Assembly: GCA_035624455.1 (NCBI GenBank)
Contig: DASPRM010000033.1
Span: 1-64,000, forward strand
Direction of reading: 5' to 3'
Source: Terriglobales bacterium
GTDB lineage: Bacteria > Acidobacteriota > Terriglobia > Terriglobales > Acidobacteriaceae
DNA length: 64,000 nt
Of this stretch, positions 1 to 8,959 are shown one piece after another. Positions within the stretch are counted from its first letter, which is position 1. Each line of letters opens with the position of its first letter. Below the pieces are notes generated by a model. It made no database searches, was not told where the DNA came from, and worked only from the letters and a program-made list of their open reading frames with translations. The position numbers and the translations under genes were made by a program.

Positions 1-1
1 A

Positions 2-418
2 GAGGATGAGATTCTCCCGTATGCGGAGAGGAACAATATCGGAGTGATCGTTTATTCGCCCATGTATTCCGGCCTGTTGAGTGGCGCCATGACGCGAGAG
101 CGGGTGTCGCGATTTGCGGCAGATGACTGGCGCCGCCGCGACCCGAATTTTCAGGAACCTCTCCTGACCCGCAATCTACGTTTGGCGTGCTTGTTGCGCG
201 ATATTGGCGGTCGTTACGGCCGCACCGCCGGTGAGGTAGCGATTGCCTGGACATTGCGAAACCGCGCCGTTACGGCTGCGATCGTAGGGGTGCGGAATCC
301 AAAGCAAGTGTCAGGAATTGTGGGAGCAGCAGATTTCCGCCTGACCAGGAAAGAGGTCGAGGAAATTGACGAGGCATTGCAACTGGAATTCGCGGAAGCC
401 AAGTCGGGCTGCGAGTGA
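2..418 (+). CDS. Aldo/keto reductase, C-terminal part (cut by window edge)
   Basis: The frame is open from the left edge, so this is the last 138 codons of a larger protein. It carries the YSPMYSGLLSG segment and the C-terminal block GEVAIAWTLRN followed by AAIVGVRNPKQV. In this family these form part of the barrel and the NADP-binding loop. The family reduces aldehydes or ketones with NADPH in the cytoplasm; the substrate cannot be told from this part. The catalytic Asp/Tyr/Lys lie upstream of the window. The GTG at base 44 is not the real start because the frame continues upstream with family-like sequence (ILPYAERNNIGV). No terminator is obvious after the stop. Confidence 0.85.
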   Translation, partial: EDEILPYAERNNIGVIVYSPMYSGLLSGAMTRERVSRFAADDWRRRDPNFQEPLLTRNLRLACLLRDIGGRYGRTAGEVAIAWTLRNRAVTAAIVGVRNPKQVSGIVGAADFRLTRKEVEEIDEALQLEFAEAKSGCE

Positions 419-710
419 GAACGAAAATTTTTCTGCAGCGAACTGTCGATGGGCAGCTGGTTGTGACAACGGGCCGTCGAAGCCTGTCGATTTTTCGACA
501 CATGATCGGCAGTGACTGTGCACTGTCTCTGATTAAGGCGTCATATCTGGTTGATTTTCAAGCATCAGTCCAGCGCTCTGATTCACCGCTCTCATTGGCC
601 GTCGGCTTGCAGGGATGAGTGGTGTGGGGTTGTTCCTTCATCAGACAAGCCCCAATTGGGATGGCCAAGGGCATCTAACGAAGTGGAGATCAATGAAAAT
701 AGGAGATGGC

Positions 711-1085
711 ATGAAAACAAAATTTGCTCAGATAACTGTGCTGCTGACACTGGTCTTTGCGCTGACTGCAGTTTCGATGGCGGCGGGTAAGAATAGCGCG
801 AGCGTGAACATTCCCAACACTGCGAAGGTTGGTGACACACAGCTCAAGCCGGGCGACTACAAAGTAGAGTGGGATGGCACGGGGCCGGACGTTCAGGTCA
901 GCTTCCTGCAAGGCAAGAACACGGTTGCCACGGCACCGGCAAAGCTGGTGCAGCAATCCAACCCGTATTACGGTGCAATTGAAACCACAGGAAACGATGA
1001 CTCTTCCCGCGTCATCAATGCGATCGATTTAAAGAATCGCTCACTGGTGTTTACCCAGGCAGCGGCACCCAGCGGCGGCCAATGA
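711..1085 (+). CDS. Small secreted protein of unknown function
   Basis: A 124-residue protein with an N-terminal signal peptide (MKTKFAQ, a hydrophobic stretch, cleavage near SMAAG) and a mature part of about 100 residues that is probably all beta. I chose the ATG at 711 because AGGAGA lies five bases upstream; the frame is open further up but without signal-peptide character. The pattern NIP-x(4)-KVGDTQLKPGDYKVEW resembles NIP-x(4)-TVGDKNLSAGPYVV in the secreted protein at 8152-8580, so the two look like paralogues. I do not recognise a named function. The product is probably periplasmic or surface-located. About 290 bases of untranslated sequence lie upstream with no clear feature. Confidence 0.75.
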   Translation: MKTKFAQITVLLTLVFALTAVSMAAGKNSASVNIPNTAKVGDTQLKPGDYKVEWDGTGPDVQVSFLQGKNTVATAPAKLVQQSNPYYGAIETTGNDDSSRVINAIDLKNRSLVFTQAAAPSGGQ

Positions 1086-1171
1086 GCATGTTTTTTGCGT
1101 GCGGGGAAGCGTCCGTGGCGCTTCCTCCCGCACCTGATTTTGCCGCGGCATTTTGTTGAAAGGAGATTTCC

Positions 1172-1327
1172 ATGGGCTACCTGGCTCTGCTTAGGATGGT
1201 GGGTGTGATAGGGGCTTTGACGGTTCTTTTGAATGTTCGATCGCTCAGCAATGACCGTACTCGCGATGCCATGCGCGAGTCAGCCAGGAACGTTACCGGG
1301 CTAGGCGATGAACAGTCACTACTCTGA
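1172..1327 (+). CDS. 51-residue hypothetical protein with one membrane segment
   Basis: A short frame starting MGYLALLRMVGVIGALTVLL. It is preceded by AAGGAGAT with about six bases of spacing, one of the best ribosome binding sites in the region. Residues 4-20 form one hydrophobic segment; the rest is polar and charged (NDRTRDAMRES). It lies 86 bases after the secreted protein gene and in the same direction, so it may be co-transcribed. No family is recognised. Support is the binding site plus the membrane-like N terminus; conservation in relatives would decide. Confidence 0.45.
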   Translation: MGYLALLRMVGVIGALTVLLNVRSLSNDRTRDAMRESARNVTGLGDEQSLL

Positions 1328-1475
1328 TCTCTCCAGGTTACAGTTGCCAACTCCCCTCCCAGAAATCTGAGAATTCCAAGCTGATCTCAGCCAGCGGCGA
1401 CCGCAGATTGCGGCGCAGAGGCAAACGTATGCTAGAGTGCGCACTCCGCCATGCCCGCCGGAGGGGGTGACGCCA

Positions 1476-2207
1476 ATGTCTTCACCATTGTTTGGGGAGT
1501 TCATGGGAACGCTCGTGCTGATCGTGTTGGGCGACGGAGTCGTGGCCAATGTGCTGTTGAAGCGTTCCAAGGCGGAGGGCTCGGGCTGGATGGTGATCAC
1601 CAGCGGTTGGGCGTTTGCGGTGATGGCCGGGATCTTCACGGCAGTGGCCTGCGGCAGCAGCGACGCATATCTGAATCCGGCAGTTGCTCTGGGTTTCGCC
1701 ATCAACTCGGGGAATTTCGGCAAGGTCGTGCCTTACGCGGGAGCGGAGATTCTCGGCGCTTTTGTTGGCGCCACCCTGGTGTGGCTGCATTTTTTTCCGC
1801 ATTGGCAAGAAACTGCCGATCCAGAATTGAAGCGCGCCTGCTTTTGTACAAGTCCAGCTATCAGGAATCCGGCAACTAATCTCGCCAGTGAAATCATAGG
1901 GACGTTTGTGCTGGTCCTGGTGGCAGGAGCGATCTTCTCGAAAGGCGTGGCAGAAACTGGACCTGTCGCTGGTTTGGGACCGTACCTGGTGGCGAGCCTA
2001 GTGTGGGGCATCGGTCTGTCGCTGGGTGGCACGACGGGATACGCGATCAATCCCGCGCGAGACCTGGGCCCGAGAATCGCGCATGCTGTCTGGCCCATTG
2101 CGAACAAAGGTGATTCCGATTGGGGCTATGCGCTCATTCCTGTTGCAGGACCGCTTATGGGAGGGGTGATCGCGGGAGTCATAATTCGCATGGTTCATTT
2201 CTTGTGA
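1476..2207 (+). CDS. glpF: MIP-family channel, glycerol facilitator type
   Basis: A 243-residue integral membrane channel of the aquaporin superfamily. Both half-helix signatures are present: LNPAVALG in the first half and INPARDLGPR in the second. The Asp after the second NPAR is typical of glycerol facilitators, as opposed to strict water channels, so glycerol or another small neutral solute is the likely cargo. Six hydrophobic segments are visible. The start ATG is supported by GGAGGGGG about ten bases upstream. It stands alone: no glpK or glpD is next to it, so a link to glycerol catabolism is not shown here. The downstream TolC-like gene converges on it. Confidence 0.88.
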   Translation: MSSPLFGEFMGTLVLIVLGDGVVANVLLKRSKAEGSGWMVITSGWAFAVMAGIFTAVACGSSDAYLNPAVALGFAINSGNFGKVVPYAGAEILGAFVGATLVWLHFFPHWQETADPELKRACFCTSPAIRNPATNLASEIIGTFVLVLVAGAIFSKGVAETGPVAGLGPYLVASLVWGIGLSLGGTTGYAINPARDLGPRIAHAVWPIANKGDSDWGYALIPVAGPLMGGVIAGVIIRMVHFL

Positions 2208-2254
2208 AGCGTGCGCTCGACTTTGACATTCCTGGATCACACCTCCCGGCTAGA

Positions 2255-4327
2255 TCACTGGCCCGGCGGCTTGGGCTGGTCCTGAGGCTGAGCCTGCGGT
2301 GGCGGCTGCAAGGGAGGGTAGGTCTGCGGCAAGGGTTGAGTCTGCGGAACCTGGGGCGGTGCGGGAGCGGGCATCGGCGCCGGCGCGATCGGCTTGATGG
2401 TCGCGTTCTCTGAGGGTACAACGTTGGGCACGTGCGGCAGATGCGTGACTTTACCGCTCTCCGATTCCCCCATATCGATGCCGAGGTGCTCCAGTGTAAG
2501 TCCAGTGACCACGTCGAGCTGAACTTTGGACTCTTCGTAAGCAGTCATGGCGTTGACCAGATTGGATTCCGCCGTAGCCAGATTGGTCATGGTCTGCAGC
2601 ACGTTATAGGTCGTGCTGGTGCCGAACTGCAGCTTCTTTTCTTCCGCCACCAGACTCTGGTACGCGTACTCGCGTCCGCTGATGGCAGCTTCCACCTGCG
2701 CCCGGTTTTGTTGCACAGCGAATTGGGCATTGCGAACGTCAATGCCAATCGCATTCTGCAGTTGCTGCAAACGAGCCTGAGCCTGGCGATATTCCAGTTC
2801 CGAGCGCACCTGGTCGGCTTGCGCGGCGCGGTTGCGAATGGGAATGTTGACATTGAATCCCACAAAGTAGGTGGGATGATCCGCGACCGAGCTGACTGCG
2901 TCCCAAAAGCCGCTGTTGGAGACAGATGCCGGCGGAGTTGTCGCAGAGATAAAGTTGGGATTCTGAAGTCCGCCCAGGCCTGTGCCCCCATAGTTGGCGA
3001 CGAAATCCACGGCGGGAAACATTGCGTTGCGCGCGGAATTCTTACTGATGGCGCGATTGGTCAAATCGACCCGTGACTGCGCCAGTTCCGGCCGCCGCTG
3101 GAGGGCTTCGTTGATCAGATCCTGAATGGGTACTACTTCTTCGCTGGGCGGGAGTTCCATGCGATCGGTAGGGATGACCGGGGCTGCCGCCAGTACCGGA
3201 TCCGCCGCGTTCCTGGTGATGGCGTTCTTCATCAGGAGTTGCTGCAACTGCAGATTAGTTTGCGAAGCAATCAGCGCCTGCCGGCTGCTCGCTACCTGTG
3301 CCTGCGCATTGACGATCTCAATCGCTGCCAACGTCCCCGCCTTCACCTGGCGGCGATTGTTGGTCTCCAGTTCACTTGCCAGCTTCAAAGCGCGCTCTTT
3401 GGCTTGCAGGTCCTCGTACGCACTTACCAGGTTCCAGTAGAGGTTCTCGATCTGGGTGACGGTGAAGATCACCTGCTGACGAAAAGCGATGTCGGAGATT
3501 TCGCGGTTGTTGCGGGCGATCACGATGAAACGCTTATTAGGGGCCATGCCGAAACCCTGCAGCAAGTGCTGGCGGAACTGAACCAGGAAGTTGGAATTCA
3601 ACTGCGGTACCAGGAAGGTACGGGTGCTGTTGGTAGTGACGCGTGAATTGTTGAAATTGACGGTTAACAGTGTCCCGCTGGCGAAGCCCTGGGTATAGGT
3701 GAAGTTACCGGACCCGGTATTCTGCTGAAAAGAAGGCACGCCAGTGAACACCGTGTTGGACTCTGGGGTATCTGTGTGTTGGATGCCCAGCGCAGCGCTG
3801 ACCAGGGGATCGAACGAGTCGATGGGCGGTCCCACGCCCAGGGTGGAGGACACGATTCCCGCGGTTCCGGTGCCTGCGCCGCCGGCAGCGGCGGCAGTTC
3901 CGCCAGCGCCACCGCCGGTTGCTCCGGCATTGCCGATCGAGCCGACACCTCCGCCAGGAGTGCCGGAAACAATCCCGGTGTTCACACCGCGAACGTTGGC
4001 GCCGGAGTGTGCGCGCAGAATATCAGTGTCGGCGATCGGCAGGTTGTAACGGGCGATGACCAAGTCGAGGTTATTCTCCAGAGCGAGGGCAATGGCATCG
4101 TTGAGAGAGAGCATCATCTTGCCGTCTTTGAGCACCTGATCGATGCGCGCCGTGTTGGCAAAATTGGGTTCCGGTACGTGCCGTGGCGAGTAGGGCTTGA
4201 GCACGTTGGGGAAAATTGGGACTGACTTCGAATAGTCCTGTTGCTGAGCCCAGGCGGGTAAGAAGCATTGAATGGCTAGAGCGATGATCAGCCAATGCCC
4301 AGTCATAGAGCGGCGGAAAACATCCAT
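2255..4327 (-). CDS. TolC-family outer-membrane efflux protein
   Basis: A 690-residue exported protein. The start ATG has GGAGGA seven bases upstream. Residues 1-27 are a signal peptide (cleavage near AWA/QQQ). The mature part has two copies of the long alpha-helical outer-membrane factor repeat, with typical segments SLNDAIALALENNLDL and GTSTTYNVLQTMTNLATAESNLVNA. Such trimers form the channel-tunnel for efflux pumps or type I secretion. Two unusual parts: a Gly/Ala-rich stretch around residues 118-165 and a roughly 45-residue Pro/Gln-rich tail. No inner-membrane pump or adaptor gene is adjacent, so the partner is unknown; the lone MacB-like permeases in this window are possible but unproven partners. 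Confidence 0.9.
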   Translation of the reverse strand: MDVFRRSMTGHWLIIALAIQCFLPAWAQQQDYSKSVPIFPNVLKPYSPRHVPEPNFANTARIDQVLKDGKMMLSLNDAIALALENNLDLVIARYNLPIADTDILRAHSGANVRGVNTGIVSGTPGGGVGSIGNAGATGGGAGGTAAAAGGAGTGTAGIVSSTLGVGPPIDSFDPLVSAALGIQHTDTPESNTVFTGVPSFQQNTGSGNFTYTQGFASGTLLTVNFNNSRVTTNSTRTFLVPQLNSNFLVQFRQHLLQGFGMAPNKRFIVIARNNREISDIAFRQQVIFTVTQIENLYWNLVSAYEDLQAKERALKLASELETNNRRQVKAGTLAAIEIVNAQAQVASSRQALIASQTNLQLQQLLMKNAITRNAADPVLAAAPVIPTDRMELPPSEEVVPIQDLINEALQRRPELAQSRVDLTNRAISKNSARNAMFPAVDFVANYGGTGLGGLQNPNFISATTPPASVSNSGFWDAVSSVADHPTYFVGFNVNIPIRNRAAQADQVRSELEYRQAQARLQQLQNAIGIDVRNAQFAVQQNRAQVEAAISGREYAYQSLVAEEKKLQFGTSTTYNVLQTMTNLATAESNLVNAMTAYEESKVQLDVVTGLTLEHLGIDMGESESGKVTHLPHVPNVVPSENATIKPIAPAPMPAPAPPQVPQTQPLPQTYPPLQPPPQAQPQDQPKPPGQ

Positions 4328-4588
4328 TGCGGTCCTCCGAAAGATTGCCAGTTGTGCCTGCTGTGATGCCGAATGCCAAAGAAGCTGGAGCATGCAGGGA
4401 ACACTTTTTGCGTCTTAGTTGTCAAAAGCTATATCGAGCTAGTTTCTGGCGACGAACTGGAAGATGACTCCAGCGGGTTCCAGAAAGCGGAATTTTACAA
4501 ACTTGCAATCAATATGAGTGTTCAGCACTCGTAAAATCGAGGAACTGTCCAACATTTTTCCCTCGCTTCGTGTTTTTGGAGGCCACAC

Positions 4589-6313
4589 TTGCCAGCCGGA
4601 AGGGCTTCGAATGGCATTGCACCGCCAGGGAGGGATAGCCTGCGGAGCCGCCCTTCTGGGCTGACTAAAACGGCGCTAATGCTGTTTCTTTTCGTCGCGA
4701 TGCTGCCGCGTGCTTCCGGGCAAGTGTATTTGGCGGGGGGCCCGGGCGGTCCGCCTGCGGCCAGCTACACGCTCAGCGGGACGGTGATTAACTCCGTCAC
4801 GGGAGACGGCGTTCCGTATGCATTGGTGCAGGTGATGGATCGAGCGCAGTTGACGGGACCGGAGGGGGAGTTTCGATTTGAGGGGCTTCCGGCAGCCGAG
4901 GTAACGCCATACGCCCGCAAACCGGGGTTTTTCAATGCACAAGAACGAGCCGACCGGAGCGGTGGGTCGTGGCGTCAAGACAAGACCGTAAAGTTAGGAC
5001 CCGACACGCAACCAGTCATTCTCAAGCTGCTCCCCGAGGGGGTCGTTTCCGGGGTTGTTACCGGAACCGACGGGGAGCCAGTGGAAGGCGTGACGCTGGT
5101 GCCACATTTTCAGCAAATCATGAATGGGCGGCGGCAGTGGGAGTTCGGGCAGGCGACCACCAGCAATGAAGATGGCGAGTTCCGTATAGCTAACCTTCTG
5201 CCGGGAACTTATTTTCTTTCAGCACGGCCACAGCCAAAGCGCGTTGTGCGGGGAAGACAGCCTCGCCAGTCGGATGAGGGTTACGCGCCGGTGTTTTATT
5301 CGGCCGCTCCGGATCTGGCATCGGCGACGCCTATTGTGATTCAGCCGGGCGCAAGGGCTGACGTCAGCCTGTCGCTTCAAATCGAACGGACCTTTCGCGT
5401 CTCAGGAAGAATTTCCGGTTACGATTTGGGGCAGGGAGTAAGCCTGCAGTTGAAAACTCCGTCGGGAGATGAGGTTCCAATGGACATCAACTTAGATCCC
5501 CCTAGCGGCGCGTTCGAAGCCAGCATGGTCCCGGCAGGCAGTTATATCCTTCGGGCGTTCGCCTCGCGTCCTTCCGGCCGGTGGTCTCACGACCCTGGGC
5601 AGTCGCTTCTGGCGGAGTTGCCGCTGCAGATCCGAGGAGACGTCAGTAATGTCCACCTGGTGCTTCAGCCTGCCCCGATGATTCCGGTTGTAGTGCGGCA
5701 GGAATTCACTAACTCCCAGGAGCGTCCGGAGGGGGTTTCGGCCAAGTTGAGACAAGCTCAGCTGGTGTCGGTCCGGCTCTTGTCTCTGGACCGCCGGAAT
5801 TCCGACGTGTTCGCGCGTTTTAATGGTCCTCCGGAAACCTCCCCGTTTGTCTTGGCGGATGCTGAGCCGGGGAAATACCGGGTGGAAATCACGCCCAATG
5901 GTCCCTGGTATGTGGCCTCGGCGCAGTTTGGAGGAACCGATCTCGCGCATGAAGATTTGGTGATTTATCCGGGGGCATCGCAGCCGCTGGAGGTCGTCGT
6001 GCGCGACGATGCCGCATCACTGGATGTGAGTCTGCAGTCTGACGAATCAGAAACCCAGGGGACGGTGCTGATCGTTCCCGACCGTCGTTTAGCTCCTCCG
6101 CAGCTCCGTAACGCCCGAATGGGTGATGTTGGCCGATTTGGCGGACTTGCGCCGGGTGATTACCGCGTCTTCGCGTTCGATGACATCAGCGGACTGGAGT
6201 ACATGAACGCGGACGTCATGCGCGAGTATTTTCCGAAATCTGCGCGGATCACGCTGCAGGCGAACGACCGCGCCAGTGTCCACCTGGAACTGATCCACCG
6301 AGGTGAGCCGTGA
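4589..6313 (+). CDS. Secreted protein with carboxypeptidase-regulatory-like repeats (1)
   Basis: A 574-residue exported protein. I keep the TTG start because TGGAGG sits six bases before it; the next in-frame start (ATG 4679) would cut into the hydrophobic core of the signal peptide (LMLFLFVAML). The mature region has repeated beta-sandwich units of the carboxypeptidase regulatory-like type: YTLSGTVINSVTGDGVPYALV, then EGVVSGVVTGTDGEPVEGV, each ending in an EFRF- or EFRI-LPxGxY strand. Such domains are usually binding or adhesion modules in acidobacterial surface proteins. There is no catalytic peptidase motif. Its stop overlaps the start of a second protein of the same architecture, so they are translationally coupled and probably act together. 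Confidence 0.8.
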   Translation: MPAGRASNGIAPPGRDSLRSRPSGLTKTALMLFLFVAMLPRASGQVYLAGGPGGPPAASYTLSGTVINSVTGDGVPYALVQVMDRAQLTGPEGEFRFEGLPAAEVTPYARKPGFFNAQERADRSGGSWRQDKTVKLGPDTQPVILKLLPEGVVSGVVTGTDGEPVEGVTLVPHFQQIMNGRRQWEFGQATTSNEDGEFRIANLLPGTYFLSARPQPKRVVRGRQPRQSDEGYAPVFYSAAPDLASATPIVIQPGARADVSLSLQIERTFRVSGRISGYDLGQGVSLQLKTPSGDEVPMDINLDPPSGAFEASMVPAGSYILRAFASRPSGRWSHDPGQSLLAELPLQIRGDVSNVHLVLQPAPMIPVVVRQEFTNSQERPEGVSAKLRQAQLVSVRLLSLDRRNSDVFARFNGPPETSPFVLADAEPGKYRVEITPNGPWYVASAQFGGTDLAHEDLVIYPGASQPLEVVVRDDAASLDVSLQSDESETQGTVLIVPDRRLAPPQLRNARMGDVGRFGGLAPGDYRVFAFDDISGLEYMNADVMREYFPKSARITLQANDRASVHLELIHRGEP

Positions 6314-7992
6314 AGCGGTTCGGTTGTGCCGTCTCTCTGGTCGTTTTTGCCGTCGGAATCTGCGCGGGCCAGCAGAAGCCGGTTCCGGCGCGCCAGTCAT
6401 TTCAGATCGGCGGCAGAGTCGTGAACGCGATAGGTGGCGATCCGCTGGGGCAGACAGAAGTAACAATCGCGCCGGCTTCGTCTCCCAATGTTTCCCAGAG
6501 CGTGCTCAGCGGGAGAGATGGAGGATTCCTGTTTGAGAATCTGGCGCCGGGCAAGTATTCGCTGATGGCGGAACGGCGAGGATTCCGGCGTCAATTTTAT
6601 GAAGAACATGAAGGCGCATTTTCGACGGCAATCGCGGTTGGGCCTGACCTTGAATCGACAGGCTTGATCTTTCGCCTGCGCCCCGATGGTTCAATTTCAG
6701 GTGTCGTGACGGATGAACATGGTGACCCGGTGCGCAACGCTCAGGTGATGCTGTTTCACTCCGGATCAGAGAATGGACATCAGAGCACGCACATCTCCAT
6801 GCAGAACAACACGGACGACCGAGGCTATTACCATTTCGGCCATCTCACGCCGGGAAAGTTCTTTATCGCGGTTTCGGGTCGTCCCTGGTATGCGCAATTT
6901 ATCCCACAGCGAGGGATCAGGCGTTGGCGGGACGCTACCGGGGCGATACAAACAAGTGGGGGTGAAGAGCCTGACCCGAACTCCAGTCTCAACGTTGCCT
7001 ATCCCATCACGTACTACAACAACACGACCGATTCCTCGGCGGCGACGCCAATCGTCCTCAGCCCCGGAGCACGGGTATCAGCAGATATAGCTCTCACGCC
7101 AGTGCCGGGCCTTTCTCTGCGAGTACACCAAAGCGCCTCTGATCCTTCGCAGCCTGTTTCGCCCGGCCTCAAACAGATTCTCTTTGATGGGTTCGAAGTT
7201 CAGGTGATGACGAACGGAACGAGAGGACTGGGAAATGGCGAGACTGAGATTTCCGGCATTCCTCCTGGGCACTTCGTGATGTCGCTGCAGTCTTTCAATC
7301 CGAATGCTCCGCCCACTGTGCGCCAGCGCGAGGTCGATATCTCAAGCAATGCTGAAGTGGATGCGGCGGAGAGTTCGCCATCGGTGAGCGTCAGCGGGAC
7401 GGTGTCTTTTGAAGGTGATTCACCGCCACAGTTAGTTGTTGGCCTGACAAATCCCAAGCTGACGCAGGGACGGTTTGGCAGCCCGATTTCGCCAAACGGA
7501 CAAGTGGAATTTCAACCCTTGCCGCCGGGGGTATATGAGATTTTCCTTCCCAACCCTCAGGGATGGTTCTTGAAGAGCTTGACTGCAACTGGCGCCAAGG
7601 TGCGGGGCAGGGCCATCGAGATTGGCAGCTCGGAGAATGTCCAACTGGCATTGGTGTTATCAAAGGGCGTGGGCCGCATCGATGGCGTCGTTATGCGTGA
7701 CGATAAGCCGCAGGGAGGCGTCATGGTGGTGCTGATTCCCCACGATCCGGAGAATCATGGCCCGCTTTTTCGCCGCGATCAGAGCGACAGCGACGGCACC
7801 TTTACCCTGGGCTCGGTTGTCCCGGGCAAGTACACCGTATTGGCGATTGAGAACGGTTGGGATCTGGAATGGACCAAGCTTGATGTGGTTCGTCCTTACC
7901 TGGACCAGGGAGAGAGCATCCGGGTGGAGGCGAACGGAAAATACAACGTCAAGGTCAAAGTGCAACCACTCCGCGGGGACCGAAGGCAGTAA
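6310..7992 (+). CDS. Secreted protein with carboxypeptidase-regulatory-like repeats (2)
   Basis: A 560-residue exported protein starting with GTG inside a GTGA overlap with the previous gene. A signal peptide covers about residues 1-20 (MKRFGCAVSLVVFAVGICAG). The first regulatory-like domain is near residues 30-95 (FQIGGRVVNAIGGDPLGQTEV then GGFLFENLAPGKYSL), the second near 125-190 (SISGVVTDEHGDPVRNAQV then GYYHFGHLTPGKFFI), and a last one near the C terminus (GTFTLGSVVPGKYTV). It is a paralogue of its neighbour in architecture. The function is probably structural or binding at the cell surface; no enzyme motif is seen. Confidence 0.8.
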   Translation: MKRFGCAVSLVVFAVGICAGQQKPVPARQSFQIGGRVVNAIGGDPLGQTEVTIAPASSPNVSQSVLSGRDGGFLFENLAPGKYSLMAERRGFRRQFYEEHEGAFSTAIAVGPDLESTGLIFRLRPDGSISGVVTDEHGDPVRNAQVMLFHSGSENGHQSTHISMQNNTDDRGYYHFGHLTPGKFFIAVSGRPWYAQFIPQRGIRRWRDATGAIQTSGGEEPDPNSSLNVAYPITYYNNTTDSSAATPIVLSPGARVSADIALTPVPGLSLRVHQSASDPSQPVSPGLKQILFDGFEVQVMTNGTRGLGNGETEISGIPPGHFVMSLQSFNPNAPPTVRQREVDISSNAEVDAAESSPSVSVSGTVSFEGDSPPQLVVGLTNPKLTQGRFGSPISPNGQVEFQPLPPGVYEIFLPNPQGWFLKSLTATGAKVRGRAIEIGSSENVQLALVLSKGVGRIDGVVMRDDKPQGGVMVVLIPHDPENHGPLFRRDQSDSDGTFTLGSVVPGKYTVLAIENGWDLEWTKLDVVRPYLDQGESIRVEANGKYNVKVKVQPLRGDRRQ

Positions 7993-8080
7993 CTCCAGTC
8001 CGGGGGAAGGATAGTTTCATGTCGCCCTACGCTGAACGTGAAAAGGCGTTCACATCGGCAGCCTTTGAAGGGAAAGATTT

Positions 8081-8122
8081 TGAAGAAAAAAGAAAAGACC
8101 CGAACGCTAGGTTCGGGTCTTT
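8081..8122 (-). terminator. Intrinsic terminator for the 8152-8580 gene
   Basis: A perfect 12-bp inverted repeat (AAAGACCCGAAC at 8094-8105 with its complement at 8111-8122, loop GCTAG). On the minus strand it is followed by a T-rich run, TCTTTTTTCTTC. It sits about 30 bases after the stop of the minus-strand secreted protein gene. The plus-strand side has no long T run, so it acts mainly on minus-strand transcripts. Confidence 0.85.
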
Positions 8123-8151
8123 GATGTCCGGTGCGTCTGGGTTGGGTCCGG

Positions 8152-8580
8152 TTACCGGATCGCAGACAGGGCCACCGTCATCACTGCATAGCTCGAGCCT
8201 TTGCCATTCTTCGCCAGCAGTCCCTTTTCCTCGCGGCTCATGGGGAGCTGGGTTCCGCCATTGTCCATCCAGACCTGGGACAGGAAATAGCGCTCGCCAA
8301 CCTTGTGGAACACCAGCTTCGATTGCCCAGTAGCGTCATCGTAGAGGGCATGGGTGGTGATTCCGGCGCGGTCATTTTCTTGAGTGTTGGCAACCCACAG
8401 GATACCCTGCGACGGCGCGCTTACCACGTAAGGACCAGCCGACAGGTTCTTGTCACCAACGGTGAAATCGAACGGGATATTGGCCTTGGCAGAGTGAGTG
8501 ATCTGCGCAAACCCGGTCGAAACACTCAACAGGGTCACCAGGCCACAGGCCAGCAGCGTCAGCAGAGTGTGCTTTTTCAT
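8152..8580 (-). CDS. Small secreted protein, paralogue of the 711-1085 product
   Basis: A 142-residue protein with a clear signal peptide (MKKHTLLTLLACGLVTLLSVSTGFAQ) and a ribosome binding site GAGGAGGAG just before the ATG. The mature part holds the pattern AKANIPFDFTVGDKNLSAGPYVV, matching the 711-1085 product in the order NIP, VGD, G-x-Y-x-V. The C-terminal half (FLSQVWMDNGG, LPMSREEKGLLAK) has no relative there. Function is unknown; it is probably periplasmic or surface-exposed. It is divergent from the FHA-type sigma-54 activator, which could control it, but no -24/-12 promoter was found upstream. Confidence 0.75.
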   Translation of the reverse strand: MKKHTLLTLLACGLVTLLSVSTGFAQITHSAKANIPFDFTVGDKNLSAGPYVVSAPSQGILWVANTQENDRAGITTHALYDDATGQSKLVFHKVGERYFLSQVWMDNGGTQLPMSREEKGLLAKNGKGSSYAVMTVALSAIR

Positions 8581-8959
8581 AACTCCTCCTCATCCTTTCG
8601 GTGGCCGTCGTAGCAGCGGAGGAAGCTCATTCCCGTCTTCCGTCGCTCTCGATCCGGCCCAGGGCCTTCTACCCTGAACGCCCTGAGATAGAGCAGGTGG
8701 GTAGCCAAACCCTGAACGCCTGCGCGCCGGCGTTTGGGGGAAAGGCGAAGATCAATCAACAGAATGTCTTAAGGAGTGGGAGACCAATTTTTGACGCGCG
8801 GATTGGCTCGGCATTCAAGCCTGAAAAGGCTCGCGAAACGGATAGTGCACTATCTGAGAAGATAGGGAGGGGCCGGTCTGATAGAACTGATTGCGCCCGC
8901 GTGGCTGGTTCCCGGTACCATATACAGGCGATCATGAGTGTGCTAAAGGTAGTGCCGCT
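8581..8959. other. 379-bp divergent intergenic region
   Basis: This region separates the minus-strand secreted protein gene and the plus-strand activator gene. It holds the ribosome binding sites of both, a hairpin-capable AACGCC...GGCGTT repeat near 8716-8736 and the 14-bp palindrome at 8841-8854. The reading frames across it show no protein-family character. No sigma-54 consensus (GG-N10-GC with TTGC) was found by eye. Confidence 0.5.
8841..8854. promoter_or_regulatory. 14-bp perfect palindrome, possible operator
   Basis: GATAGTGCACTATC is a perfect 14-bp palindrome without a spacer, about 105 bases upstream of the activator start. Its size and symmetry fit a dimeric DNA-binding protein. 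The owner is unknown; autoregulation by the neighbouring Fis-type activator is a guess. Confidence 0.35.
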
